From assembly GCF_030056795.1 (NCBI RefSeq), contig NZ_JASHKQ010000024.1:1-45629 (forward strand): DNA of 45,629 nucleotides, given 5' to 3'. The first letter of the stretch is position 1. Every line of letters begins with the position of its first letter. This DNA is from Rhodococcus sp. IEGM 1381 (lineage in GTDB: Bacteria; Actinomycetota; Actinomycetes; Mycobacteriales; Mycobacteriaceae). Shown piece by piece: positions 1-8,086 of the stretch. Below the pieces are notes generated by a model. The model worked only from the letters and a program-made list of their open reading frames with translations, was not told the origin of the DNA and did not search any database. The position numbers and the translations under genes were made by a program.

Positions 1-345
1 GTTCAGGTCCACGGTGAGCTCGTACGTCACGTCGGTGCCGCTGCCGGTTTCGCGCAGCGTGTACGAGCCCTTCTGCGACTTCTGCATTTCACCCGACACG
101 AGGTTCCACGACACGGAGCTGCCGTCGGCGGCCCAGTCGTACTCGAGTTCGTAGGTGTCCTTCACCATCCCGGCGTCCAGCACGAACTTCACGCGCTTGC
201 CGCGTCCGTCCGCGTCGACGTCGAGGACCTCGACGGACTTCGCGGCCGACACCCACGTGGGGTACGCGTCGAAATCCGCGATGACGTCCATGACCTGCTT
301 CGGCGGGGCTTCGACGACGATCGATCTCTGGGTTTTCTCCGCCAT
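1..345 (-). CDS. SRPBCC (START-like) family protein, partial
   Basis: The gene reads leftward from an ATG at 345. It stays open for 115 codons to the window edge, so the C-terminus is missing. The protein begins MAEKTQRSIVVEAPPKQVMD and continues with a DFDAYPTWV segment, the usual N-terminal strand, helix and W-containing turn of the SRPBCC/polyketide-cyclase lipid-binding fold. Such proteins bind hydrophobic ligands in a cavity, and the substrate here is unknown. By gene order it matches M. tuberculosis Rv2185c. No signal peptide or membrane segment is visible, so it is probably cytosolic. A purine-rich stretch lies upstream of the ATG. It may be co-transcribed with the second SRPBCC gene at 479-871, which reads the same way 133 bp upstream. 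Family is confident; function is not known. Confidence 0.85.
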   Translation of the reverse strand, partial: MAEKTQRSIVVEAPPKQVMDVIADFDAYPTWVSAAKSVEVLDVDADGRGKRVKFVLDAGMVKDTYELEYDWAADGSSVSWNLVSGEMQKSQKGSYTLRETGSGTDVTYELTVDLN

Positions 346-478
346 GACTTCTCGTCCGCTTCCTTTCGGGTACTTCGATCCATTCGTTCGCTGTTGTGCC
401 GTGGAACAGGCGGCAGACCTATCTCACACGATCGATCCGCGGACGCACAATGCGAACCGGCCGACCGTACCGCGCGGT

Positions 479-871
479 TCAATCGCGAGCTGAACTCGAC
501 GCTACGTGGCTCGGTGCCTCACCCGCAGACCGACCGGCCTCGAGCTCACGCTTGAGCTCGAAGGTCATGGCGCGGCCCGCCACCCGACGAGCATGCTGGT
601 GCTCCGCGATCTCGCCGGAACCAGAGGGCTCCGCATGCAGGAAGTAATGCACGACGACTCCGTCGAGCGCGGGCTCGAGCCACAGCTCCATGGTTCCGAC
701 CACACCACCGCGCACGGCCCAGCGGATCCCCTTCTCTCCGCGGTCCTCGGTGATGGTCAGGTTCAGATCCGGCCACCACCGACGCCACCGCTCGGGCGAG
801 GCGAAAGCCTGCGCCACCCGTGTCCCGGGGGCGGCCACGAATGTCTGGTCCGCAACTTGAATACTGCTCAT
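479..871 (-). CDS. SRPBCC family polyketide cyclase/dehydrase-like protein
   Basis: A protein of 130 residues, starting at the ATG at 871 (MSSIQVADQTFVAAPGTRVA). The frame is open further upstream, but that extension lacks family character. The segment FASPERWRRWWPDLNLTI is the SRPBCC N-terminal motif, and the following strands (IRWAVRGGVVGTMELWLE) build the hydrophobic-ligand sheet. Catalytic residues cannot be assigned, and many members only bind or carry ligands. It lies 133 bp upstream of the other SRPBCC gene, in the same order as Rv2186c-Rv2185c, and is divergent from the acyl-CoA synthetase gene, suggesting a lipid-related role (inference). The C-terminus is rich in Arg, Glu and Ala and probably helical. 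No membrane segments are visible. Confidence 0.8.
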   Translation of the reverse strand: MSSIQVADQTFVAAPGTRVAQAFASPERWRRWWPDLNLTITEDRGEKGIRWAVRGGVVGTMELWLEPALDGVVVHYFLHAEPSGSGEIAEHQHARRVAGRAMTFELKRELEAGRSAGEAPSHVASSSARD

Positions 872-1040
872 CGACAGAGCTTCACATATCGGGTGGCAGG
901 CCGCGCACGTCCCCTCTTTTCCTGCTCGTTCCTGCAGGCTCCACTCGAGGCGCATTCAGGCGTCCTCGAGCCGGGTCTAGAGTAGCCGTGAAGCCGAGCT
1001 ATCGACTTTCGTTCTCCCAGTTCTATCCGGAGGTAATCCC

Positions 1041-2843
1041 GTGCGCGAGTTCACCGCCGCCGCAAAGTTTCTCGTCGAGGACACCGACTCGGCTGTCGAC
1101 ACCGTCTTCCTTCGTGCTCGCAACACTCCCGATGCCGTCGTGTTCCGCCGCCTCGTGGACGGCAGCTGGACCGACGTCACCGCGGCCGAGTTCGAGCGAG
1201 TGGTCGTGGGGGTGGCACGAGGACTGATTGCAGCAGGCATCGAACAGGGTGACCGAGTTGCACTGATGTCGTCGACGCGGTTCGAGTGGTCTGTCGTCGA
1301 CTACGCGATCTGGGCCGCGGGCGGGGTGACCGTGCCGATCTACGAGACATCCTCCGCCGGGCAGGTCGAGTGGATTCTCGAAGATGCCGAGCCGGTACTA
1401 CTCGTTCTCGAGAACGACGCACACGTGCAGGAAACGAAAGATGTTGTGGCAGCCGCACAGTCCGTGCGTCGGACGTTCGTGATCGAGTCGGCCGACACCG
1501 ATGCAGTGCAGGCACTGATCGACGGGGGCGCAGATGTCACCGAGGACTCTGTGCACCGACGGGTTTCGGCGTTGAGCTCGTCCGACCCGGCAACGTTGAT
1601 CTACACCTCGGGCACCACCGGGCGCCCCAAGGGCGTCCAGCTGACTCACGCCAATCTGCTCGCGGAGTCTCTCGGTATTCGCGAGACATCACTGAAGTCA
1701 CTGATGACACAGGGCCGAAGCACCCTGATGTTCCTACCGCTGGCCCATGTCCTCGCACGGGCAGTCAGTATCGCGTCGTTCGACGCCGGAGTCACTCTCG
1801 GTCACACCAACGACATCCCCAACCTCGTCGCGACGTTCGGAACGTTCCAACCTGACTTCATCCTCTCGGTGCCGCGAGTGTTCGAGAAGGTCTTCAACAC
1901 CGCGAAGCAGAAGGCGCACGCCGACGGCAAGGGCAAGATCTTCGACCTTGCCACCGAGTGCGCGGTGGAATGGAGCGAGGCGCAGGACACGGGCGGGCCA
2001 GGAATCATGTTGCGCGCCAAGCACACCGTGTTCGACAAGCTGGTGTACGGCAAGTTGCGGGCCGCACTCGGAGGAAAATGCGAACTGGCCATCTCCGGTG
2101 GCGCTCCTCTCGGCAGCCGGCTCGGCCACTTCTACCGGGGCATCGGCGTGACGATCTACGAGGGCTACGGCCTGACCGAAACCACCGCTGCTTTCGCCGT
2201 CAACACCATCGGCTTCCAGCGCGTGGGTAGCGTCGGACGTCCGTTGCCCGGCAACACCGTTCGCATCGCCGAAGACGGAGAAATTCAGCTACGCGGGCCG
2301 GTCGTGTTCGACGGCTACTGGCGTAACGAGGAAGCAACCGCAGAGTCACTGGACGACGGTTGGTTCCGCACCGGAGATCTCGGCAGCGTCGACGACGACG
2401 GGTACATCACGATTTCGGGTCGCAAGAAGGAATTGATAGTCACGGCCGGCGGTAAGAACGTCTCGCCCGCCGGTTTGGAGGACCGACTTCGTGCTGGCGC
2501 TCTGATCAGCCAGGCTGTTGTCGTAGGCGATCAGAAGCCCTTCATCGGAGCGCTCATCACTCTCGACCCGGAGGCGTTCGATCGGTGGAAGTCCGCTCAC
2601 GGCAAGGCCGCCGACGCCACCGCGGCGGATCTGCAGAAGGACCCCGATCTCGTCGCGGAGATCGATGCTGCCGTCGCCGACGCGAACAAGTCCGTCTCGC
2701 ATGCGGAGTCCATCAAGAAGTATCGACTGCTCCCCCGCGACTTCTCGGAGGAAAGCGGCGAGCTGACCCCGACGATGAAGCTCAAGCGCAACGTCATCAC
2801 CAAGGCGTACGCCGACGAGATCGAATCGATCTACGCCCGGTGA
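1041..2843 (+). CDS. fadD15: Long-chain fatty-acid--CoA ligase (FadD15-like)
   Basis: A 600-residue AMP-forming acyl-CoA synthetase. It activates long-chain fatty acids with ATP to acyl-adenylate and then to acyl-CoA. The adenylate-forming signature YTSGTTGRPKG lies at residues 188-198, EGYGLTE follows in the middle of the protein, and the hinge region WFRTGDLG and the C-terminal lysine motif of the family (GRKKELI) are present. The length fits the long-chain (FadD15/FAA1) branch rather than the shorter medium-chain enzymes. The GTG at 1041 is chosen because GGAGG lies 7 nt before it. By gene order it matches Rv2187, and it converges on pimB. It is cytosolic or peripherally membrane associated. 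Chain-length preference cannot be read from the sequence. Confidence 0.95.
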   Translation: MREFTAAAKFLVEDTDSAVDTVFLRARNTPDAVVFRRLVDGSWTDVTAAEFERVVVGVARGLIAAGIEQGDRVALMSSTRFEWSVVDYAIWAAGGVTVPIYETSSAGQVEWILEDAEPVLLVLENDAHVQETKDVVAAAQSVRRTFVIESADTDAVQALIDGGADVTEDSVHRRVSALSSSDPATLIYTSGTTGRPKGVQLTHANLLAESLGIRETSLKSLMTQGRSTLMFLPLAHVLARAVSIASFDAGVTLGHTNDIPNLVATFGTFQPDFILSVPRVFEKVFNTAKQKAHADGKGKIFDLATECAVEWSEAQDTGGPGIMLRAKHTVFDKLVYGKLRAALGGKCELAISGGAPLGSRLGHFYRGIGVTIYEGYGLTETTAAFAVNTIGFQRVGSVGRPLPGNTVRIAEDGEIQLRGPVVFDGYWRNEEATAESLDDGWFRTGDLGSVDDDGYITISGRKKELIVTAGGKNVSPAGLEDRLRAGALISQAVVVGDQKPFIGALITLDPEAFDRWKSAHGKAADATAADLQKDPDLVAEIDAAVADANKSVSHAESIKKYRLLPRDFSEESGELTPTMKLKRNVITKAYADEIESIYAR

Positions 2844-2868
2844 GGCCTACGGCCCGGAACGACCGACG

Positions 2869-3993
2869 CTAGATCAACGATCGCAACTTCTCCGTCAGCA
2901 CGTCCCAACGCCACTCGGCGTCGACCCATGCACGGCCGGCGTTGCCCATCTGCGTTGCCAGCGCGCGATCGGACAGGATTCGCACGATCGCATCGGTGAT
3001 GCCCGAGACCGAAGTTCCGTCGACCACGAGCCCGGTCTTGTTGTGCTGCACAGCTTCCGGCGCACCCCCGGACATTCCGGCTACGACGGGCACACCGCAT
3101 GACGACGCTTCCAGGTAGACGATTCCGAGGCCCTCCACGTCGAGACCCGCGCCACGGGTGCGGCTCGGCATCGCGAATACGTCGGCGATGGTGTGGTGGG
3201 CGGCAAGCTCTGCGGACGGCACCGTGCCGGTGAACACCACGTGCTGCTCCATTCCGGTGGATCGGACGAGCTCGCGCAGAGTCTTCTCGTACGGCCCTCC
3301 TCCGACGATCACCAGAACGGCACCATCGATGGCACGCCGAATTCCCGGGAGCGCTCGGATCAGGAAGTCCTGACCCTTACGGGGTACGAGCCGCGAGAGA
3401 CACAGAACGGTGGGTCGGTCGCCGAGGCCGTAGCGCGCGCGAAGTTCCGCTCGTGCAGCGTCGTCGGGGACGAAGCGATCTGTATCGACTCCGGGCGGCA
3501 GGTGTTCGAGGGCTGCGGTACGACCGAACGCCGAGCTGAAACGACCTCGGGTGTACTTGCTGACGTAGGTCACCACGTCGGTGTTCTCGCCGATCGTGCG
3601 CAGCGTCGCCCGCCCGCCGGGCACCATCGACCAGCCGACCTCGTGACCGTGTGTACTGGCCACGATGCGCTCGGCCCCAGCCTTGCGCAGGTGCGACGAC
3701 ATCACGGCCAGCGGAGCCGACGCACCGAACCACACCGAGTCGCACCGACGCGACTTCAGGATTCGAGCTGCCCGGCGCGCCACGAGCGGGGTCGGCAGCA
3801 TCAGTGTCGTCGGATGCCGGATCACCTCGAACGGCTGCTCGGCATCGAACTTCTCGTGCGAGTCGCCGCGCCACCGCGGTGCATAGACCACGAGCTCGTC
3901 TGCGGGTAGTTGCGAGGCGAAGCTGTGCAGGTAGGACTGGATTCCACCCGGGCGAGGCGGAAAGTCGTTCGTCACGAGAAGAGTACGACGCAT
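2869..3993 (-). CDS. pimB: GDP-mannose-dependent phosphatidylinositol monomannoside mannosyltransferase (PimB')
   Basis: A 374-residue GT4 (GT-B fold) glycosyltransferase. PimB' adds the second mannose to phosphatidyl-myo-inositol monomannoside on the inner face of the membrane, an early step of PIM, lipomannan and lipoarabinomannan synthesis. The N-terminal acceptor domain starts MRRTLLVTNDFPPRPGGIQS with the glycine-rich loop. The donor domain contains LCLSRLVPRKGQDFLI and the E-x7-E nucleotide-sugar motif (YLEASSCGVPVV followed by GGAPEAV). It matches Rv2188c by position. It is the last gene of a minus-strand run ripC, HExxH protein, pimB, starting 23 nt after its upstream neighbour. There is no Shine-Dalgarno, but TACGGT lies 7 nt before the ATG, so an internal leaderless promoter is possible. 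Confidence 0.93.
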   Translation of the reverse strand: MRRTLLVTNDFPPRPGGIQSYLHSFASQLPADELVVYAPRWRGDSHEKFDAEQPFEVIRHPTTLMLPTPLVARRAARILKSRRCDSVWFGASAPLAVMSSHLRKAGAERIVASTHGHEVGWSMVPGGRATLRTIGENTDVVTYVSKYTRGRFSSAFGRTAALEHLPPGVDTDRFVPDDAARAELRARYGLGDRPTVLCLSRLVPRKGQDFLIRALPGIRRAIDGAVLVIVGGGPYEKTLRELVRSTGMEQHVVFTGTVPSAELAAHHTIADVFAMPSRTRGAGLDVEGLGIVYLEASSCGVPVVAGMSGGAPEAVQHNKTGLVVDGTSVSGITDAIVRILSDRALATQMGNAGRAWVDAEWRWDVLTEKLRSLI

Positions 3994-4000
3994 GGCGTCA

Positions 4001-4006
4001 ACCGTA
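4001..4006 (-). promoter_or_regulatory. Candidate -10 box for leaderless pimB mRNA
   Basis: On the minus strand TACGGT ends 7 nt before the pimB ATG, and no Shine-Dalgarno is visible. This is the geometry expected for an actinobacterial TANNNT -10 with transcription starting at the initiation codon. It is inference from sequence only. Confidence 0.35.
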
Positions 4007-4016
4007 GCGCTCGAGG

Positions 4017-5390
4017 TCAGCGTGCCCGATCAGCCACCCAGTTGCCCCACGAGGCGACGAACTGGGTGCGGTCCAATCCGAGTATCGACGCGAAGGCGGC
4101 ATCGATGGAGCCGTCCGAGGCAGGTCCAGCCGCCAACGCCTCGTACAGCCTGCGCAGTGTCGGCTCGCCGAACCGATCGGCCACGAAGGCGAACACCGAC
4201 CACGCCGACTCGTAGGCCACACTCGACCGTGCCCCTCCGGCACCGAAATCCTCGTCCTTCGGCAGCACCGTCGGCGGTCCACCCGACGCCACGATCGCGG
4301 CAAGAGTAGGAGCGAGCTGCGCAAAATCGGCACCGGAATTGCGGTACCCGGAGTAGTCGGCAAACCCCTCCGCCACCCACAACGCGGTACCGTCGGCCGT
4401 CCGCGCCCTGGCCGCCACATGGGTCAACTCGTGCCGCAGAACCGAGCGAACGGTGAACGGCGTCAATCGGGCCGCGGCATCGGGACCGAACACCACCCGC
4501 TGGCCGGACGGACGCGAACCGTCCCCTGCCACCGCGTCGGACACGGTCACCGCCGCCACGTCCGTCGACGGATCGGATCCGGTCAGCTCGCCGAACTCCT
4601 CCGCGGAGGATGCAACGAATACCAGACCGTCTCGCGCCCAGTCGTCTCCCCAGAAGTCGGTGACTGCATCGATTGCCGACGGGAGTTCGGCGGTCAGGGC
4701 CGCGACGAACTGCTCCCGGTCCGGATGCCCCATGACCACCGATGTCCCCGAAGCCGTCGGAACCGAACGAATCGTCAACGATCCGAAATCCCACGGCCCA
4801 CGCCACGTGTGACGTCGATACTCGGGCAGATCCGCATCGTCGACGAGCCGCCATCGACCGTCCCGCTCGGCTACGACGAGCGAGACCGGCCGACTCGTCG
4901 GCGACGCGTCCGGCCCCGCCACGGCGTAGCGCAGATACACCGGCGGTGCCCAGATGTCGGTGGCGTCCAGTGGCTCTGCGATCGAAGGAGGAACCGGTGT
5001 TTCCGGCTCGTCGCCCAGGACATAGCCGAATTCGGAGAACGGTATGCCCGGAACCGACGCTGCCCGACGTACTTGCGCCTCGACGAAATTCGGATCGGCC
5101 CGCGGGTCCATCAATGCCCGCAGACCGTCGACGTCTCCAGCGCGAACTGCGCCGGCCCACTTGTCGAGCAGGACGCTCACATCGGCGCGCCGCTGCTGAT
5201 CGTAGGTCGGCGGGGCCTGGCCGACGGAAGTGTCGGTCGGCGCTGCTCGGGATTCACCGTCAGTGCTGTAGACGTTGTGAAAGACGACCGCCGAGAGCGC
5301 TACTGCGGCGACGAGAACAAGTGCAATCCACCGAAGCCGCACCGATCGGGCCAGGAGGCGGATCCCCGCGGGCTGGTTCGGCCCGCTCAT
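4017..5390 (-). CDS. Membrane-anchored HExxH metallopeptidase-like protein
   Basis: A 457-residue protein with one N-terminal membrane segment (about residues 20-36, WIALVLVAAVALSAVVF) after a short basic cytoplasmic tail, so most of it should lie outside the membrane. Residues 60-200 form a conserved-looking region of unknown function. The C-terminal half holds HELTH at 320-324 and a downstream glutamate in VAEGFADYSGY (E341). This is the HExxH...E zinc arrangement of gluzincins of the peptidase-MA-like type. All three presumed ligands and the catalytic Glu321 are present, so activity is plausible; substrate unknown. It sits 30 nt after ripC and 23 nt before pimB, suggesting an envelope role. 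The position corresponds to Rv2189c, whose annotation gives no function. The peptidase call rests on the motif alone. Confidence 0.8.
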   Translation of the reverse strand: MSGPNQPAGIRLLARSVRLRWIALVLVAAVALSAVVFHNVYSTDGESRAAPTDTSVGQAPPTYDQQRRADVSVLLDKWAGAVRAGDVDGLRALMDPRADPNFVEAQVRRAASVPGIPFSEFGYVLGDEPETPVPPSIAEPLDATDIWAPPVYLRYAVAGPDASPTSRPVSLVVAERDGRWRLVDDADLPEYRRHTWRGPWDFGSLTIRSVPTASGTSVVMGHPDREQFVAALTAELPSAIDAVTDFWGDDWARDGLVFVASSAEEFGELTGSDPSTDVAAVTVSDAVAGDGSRPSGQRVVFGPDAAARLTPFTVRSVLRHELTHVAARARTADGTALWVAEGFADYSGYRNSGADFAQLAPTLAAIVASGGPPTVLPKDEDFGAGGARSSVAYESAWSVFAFVADRFGEPTLRRLYEALAAGPASDGSIDAAFASILGLDRTQFVASWGNWVADRAR

Positions 5391-5420
5391 ACGCGCACCC
5401 GTCGATCGTCGAGGCGCACC

Positions 5421-6482
5421 TCAGTATCGACGCGCCCCGTAGTACGGGAACGACGCCATCGACTGGACCTTGACAGGGACTCCGAATGTCGACGCATGCA
5501 ACACGTTGCCGTTACCTGCATAGATACCGACGTGCGACACGTCCGGATAGAACAGCACCACATCTCCCGGCTGCAGATCTTTCTGGTCCACCGGCGTACC
5601 GCCTTCGGCCTGAGCCTGACTGGACCGAGGGAGCGTCTTTCCCACCTGCTTGTACGCCCACACCACCAGTCCCGAACAGTCGAAGCCGTCCGGACCTGTT
5701 CCACCCCACACGTACGGCTTGCCGATCTGCGTCAGACCGGCTTGCAACGCGCTGGTACCCGATCCTGGCGTCAGACTCTGCAGAATCGTCGTGGGATCGA
5801 AACCGTCGGGCAAGGTCGATCCAGCGAGCGAGAGCTGCTCGGACGACGACAGCGCACTGTAGGCGGCCATCACCTCGGCTATCTGGCCCTGCAGTTCGCT
5901 TTGCTTGGCCTGGAGATCGTCACTGACCGCCTTGGCCTGCTCGGCCGCGACACGAGCTTGGTCGGCGGCCGTCGTCGCCGCCTGTTCGGCCGCTGCGGCA
6001 TCCGAACTCGCTTGTTGGAATTGGGCGACCTGGTCGGCGGTTTCGGCCGAGATCACATCGAGGGCCGACATCTGGTCGAGCAGTTGCTGAGGTGAGTCGC
6101 TGACCATCACAGCGAAGAGGCGGTTCGTACGCGCGCCCTGGTAGTTGACGTTGGCTACCTTGTCCATGGCCGGCTTGAGCTGCGTCAACTGCGCCTGCGC
6201 TGCGTCGAGAGCGGCGCGGCTCCGATCGACGGCGGCCTGGGCATCGAGCTGCTGCGCAGTCTTGGCATCGAGGTCGATCTGAGCGTTGTGCAGAGATTCG
6301 TTCGTCTGCTCGGAATCGCGGGAGAGCTCGGCAAGCTTGGTCTGGGCATCGGACGCCGAGCCGAACCCCGGTTGGGCGATCGCCGTCTGCGTCGGCACTA
6401 CGGCGATGCTTGCGGCCAACGCGGCAGCAATCACCGAGTTACGGGCCAGCCGCCACACTCGGTTTGATCTCGATATCGCCAC
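5421..6482 (-). CDS. ripC: NlpC/P60 peptidoglycan endopeptidase (RipC-like)
   Basis: A 353-residue secreted cell-wall hydrolase. The GTG at 6482 is chosen over an upstream ATG because a GGAGAG Shine-Dalgarno lies 9 nt before it and the product then starts with a proper signal peptide (basic start, then NSVIAAALAASIAVV, cleavage near TAIA-QP). A long Gln/Ala/Asp-rich coiled coil spans about residues 45-220. The C-terminal NlpC/P60 domain has the catalytic Cys in DGFDCSGLV (C269) and histidines at 317 (SHVGIY) and 329 (NVLHAS). RipC-type enzymes cleave the D-Glu-mDAP bond of stem peptides, and the coiled coil is where FtsEX activates RipC in mycobacteria. The position matches Rv2190c. It heads an apparent operon with the HExxH protein and pimB. 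Confidence 0.93.
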   Translation of the reverse strand: MAISRSNRVWRLARNSVIAAALAASIAVVPTQTAIAQPGFGSASDAQTKLAELSRDSEQTNESLHNAQIDLDAKTAQQLDAQAAVDRSRAALDAAQAQLTQLKPAMDKVANVNYQGARTNRLFAVMVSDSPQQLLDQMSALDVISAETADQVAQFQQASSDAAAAEQAATTAADQARVAAEQAKAVSDDLQAKQSELQGQIAEVMAAYSALSSSEQLSLAGSTLPDGFDPTTILQSLTPGSGTSALQAGLTQIGKPYVWGGTGPDGFDCSGLVVWAYKQVGKTLPRSSQAQAEGGTPVDQKDLQPGDVVLFYPDVSHVGIYAGNGNVLHASTFGVPVKVQSMASFPYYGARRY

Positions 6483-6787
6483 GGAAAGCGACTCTCCGTC
6501 CTTACATTTGTCACCTTCACGAGGCGACGGTTGGATTAGCAGTCCGGAAACGAACCATACCCATGCTCTTGCGGGCGCGGACGTGAACACCGTCTGAAAT
6601 CGATGGGGGTTCGTCGGTGACAGGTCACAAAGTAAACATCGACCAGGTCTCGATCAGATTACGAACTAGCGCGTCCGCTGTCCACCGGACCGGCGTGTCG
6701 CATGCCGTGTCCGGAGACGACGACAGGGCCGAGCCGGTGTACGGCTCGACCCTGTCGGTCGATCACAGCGAACGTCTGCGGCTCGAA
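6483..6787. other. Intergenic region between the two NlpC/P60 genes
   Basis: A 305-bp gap. It holds the strong hairpin at 6721-6757 (end of the upstream NlpC gene) and should hold the ripC promoter. The inverted repeat GTGAC-AG-GTCAC at 6617-6628 is the only other clear symmetry; its 2-nt spacer does not fit a CRP/GlxR site. No ydaO-type riboswitch is seen here. A short open frame crosses the region but has no coding character. Confidence 0.5.
6721..6757 (-). terminator. Hairpin after the riboswitch-controlled NlpC/P60 gene
   Basis: A 16-bp stem with one C-A mismatch (arms 6721-6736 and 6742-6757, 5-nt loop) starting about 30 nt past the stop codon at 6788. No T-run follows on the minus strand, so it is either a U-less actinobacterial terminator or a 3'-end stabilising hairpin. 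Confidence 0.6.
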
Positions 6788-7339
6788 TCAGTAACGACGA
6801 GCACCGTCGAACGGCATCGAGTCCACGGGAGCAACCTTGACCGGCACGCCGGACGTGGACGCGTGCACGACGTTGCCGTCGCCGATGTACATACCCGAGT
6901 GCGAGCCGCCGTAGAAGGAGACGACGTCGCCGGGCATCAGGGTGTCACGCGAGACGGGAGTGCCCGCGGCTGCCTGGTCGTAGCTCGTACGGGGCAGGCT
7001 GACTCCGGCCTGCTTGTAGGCCCACTGGATCAGGCCCGAGCAGTCGAACGAATCCGGACCCGAAGCGCCGTACACGTACGGCGCGCCGATCTTGGACTCA
7101 GCAGCCTGAACGGCCTTCGCTGCGGGCGTGACCTGAGGAGCCAGCGCACCCGGGGCCGGCAGGCCTGGAATGTTGAGGGGAGGAAGGCCCGGGATGTCGG
7201 GAATCTCGAAGGTTCCGACGCCGGGAATGGTGAGGGGGGCCGCCATCGCGGGTGCAGCGGGAAGAATGACCACGCCTGCCGTGAGCGCTCCGGCTACGAG
7301 AACTCGCCGCAATGATCGGTTCGAAAGTTGTGACGCCAC
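6788..7339 (-). CDS. Secreted NlpC/P60 family hydrolase under riboswitch control
   Basis: A 183-residue secreted protein. The signal peptide (residues 1-33, ending APAMA-AP) is followed by a Pro/Gly/Ile-rich linker (PDIPGLPPLNIPGLPAP) and an NlpC/P60 domain with DSFDCSGLI (C100), H147 (GGSHSGMY) and H159 (NVVHAS). All catalytic residues are present. It lacks the coiled coil of its neighbour RipC, so it resembles RipD/RipB-size hydrolases, though its residues are those of an active enzyme. The GTG at 7339 follows GGAG at an 11-nt distance. Its 5' leader contains a ydaO-yuaA-type c-di-AMP riboswitch, linking this hydrolase to c-di-AMP (turgor/potassium) signalling. A hairpin follows the gene. 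It ends about 300 bp before ripC and is probably transcribed alone. Confidence 0.92.
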   Translation of the reverse strand: MASQLSNRSLRRVLVAGALTAGVVILPAAPAMAAPLTIPGVGTFEIPDIPGLPPLNIPGLPAPGALAPQVTPAAKAVQAAESKIGAPYVYGASGPDSFDCSGLIQWAYKQAGVSLPRTSYDQAAAGTPVSRDTLMPGDVVSFYGGSHSGMYIGDGNVVHASTSGVPVKVAPVDSMPFDGARRY

Positions 7340-7365
7340 GAAAGATGGTGCTCCGTTTCTTCCTA

Positions 7366-7513
7366 TCGTCCGCCGACCGAGTTAGCTGACGGGTTCGGGC
7401 TGGGAAGAGCAGCCCTACCCACCGGCCACCGTGGGTGGCTCAGCGGGATTCACCCCAGTAGATATCGGGTTCCCGGTACGAACACTCTCGCGAGTGAGCG
7501 ATTAGGCGGTGAC
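7366..7513 (-). promoter_or_regulatory. Cyclic di-AMP riboswitch (ydaO-yuaA class)
   Basis: Read on the minus strand, the leader contains in order the class's conserved blocks: CCGCCTAATC (5' P1 side), ACCGGGAACCCG, GGGGTGAATCCCGC, GGGTAGGGCT, CCCGAACCCGTCAGCTAACT and GGTCGGCGG (3' P1 side). CCGCC at 7505-7509 can pair with GGCGG at 7370-7374 to close P1. In Actinobacteria this class commonly precedes peptidoglycan hydrolase genes, as here. The start codon lies about 30 nt beyond P1, with AGGAAG and GGAG between, so ligand-dependent folding could affect either elongation or access of the ribosome; the sequence does not show a clear terminator. Identification is by eye against the known consensus (Rfam RF00379). 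Confidence 0.9.
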
Positions 7514-7633
7514 TTGCGACGCCACTCCGGTTTGGACTGACGAGACTCCGCAAGGTCTCAGGAAGGTTACGAAATGGCATACCCCTGTGTCGACCCCAAC
7601 GCGCCGACGCAACCGAATTCGACCCGAATTTCG

Positions 7634-7915
7634 CTAACCAGCGCGCTGCTCCCCCGGTGCGTCACGAGTCGGTAACGACGGAACTTCGGCGGTCTCGTCC
7701 ACGTTCGTCACGAGCTTGAGCGTCGGCACGAGACCGACATCCGCGAGCACCCCCATAGCACCCAGTTCCTCCTGCTCGAGCGTGATCGGCGAGGGTGGTC
7801 CGACCCACCGTCCGTCCGACCTCGATGGCATTCCTGGCGGCCCCAGAAGCACCGTCACGACGCAGTCCGCGCAGGCGATGTCACGGACCAGGCAGTCACT
7901 GCAGTCGATGATCAT
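7634..7915 (-). CDS. Small Cys-rich actinobacterial protein of unknown function
   Basis: A 93-residue protein with two closely spaced CxxC pairs at the N-terminus (C5, C8, C15, C18 in MIIDCSDCLVRDIACADC). This spacing could bind zinc or an Fe-S cluster or form a redox centre. The middle (residues 45-75, ITLEQEELGAMGVLADVGLVPTL) looks helical and the C-terminus is polar. AAGGA lies 5 nt before the ATG at 7915, supporting translation. It is divergent from the exonuclease/GIY-YIG gene, with 171 bp between the start codons. I do not recognise a characterised family. A metal-binding or nucleic-acid-associated role next to a nuclease is possible but is inference only. Confidence 0.7.
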   Translation of the reverse strand: MIIDCSDCLVRDIACADCVVTVLLGPPGMPSRSDGRWVGPPSPITLEQEELGAMGVLADVGLVPTLKLVTNVDETAEVPSLPTRDAPGEQRAG

Positions 7916-8073
7916 TGTGATCCTTGTCTCTTTTCTGTTTCAGGCGGCCGAATCAGCCGATCGAGCAAAAGGTAGCGCCCGCCACCGACAGGTTTCGTGA
8001 CACTTCACGGTCCGGACTCGACGACACGGTCCCCGACGACACCGCCATGCGCGTTCTTGTCGGAGGTCGGACC

Positions 8074-8079
8074 TACCGT
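8074..8079 (+). promoter_or_regulatory. Candidate -10 box deciding the start of the DEDDh nuclease
   Basis: TACCGT ends 7 nt before the GTG at 8087, with no usable Shine-Dalgarno at that distance. This leaderless geometry supports the GTG over the upstream in-frame ATG at 7997. Confidence 0.35.
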
Positions 8080-8086
8080 CGTCCCG

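Noticed and set aside
4419..6095. 558-codon open frame on the plus strand
   Set aside because: It is antisense to the HExxH protein and ripC, which have clear family motifs; composition is Arg/His-rich reading of GC-rich codons.
6617..6628. CRP/GlxR operator before ripC
   Set aside because: The arms GTGAC/GTCAC are symmetric but the 2-nt centre does not fit the TGTGA-n6-TCACA spacing.
7997..8086. N-terminal 30-residue extension of the DEDDh nuclease
   Set aside because: The extension has Ser/Thr/Pro-rich noncoding character, and the GTG at 8087 has a leaderless promoter geometry.
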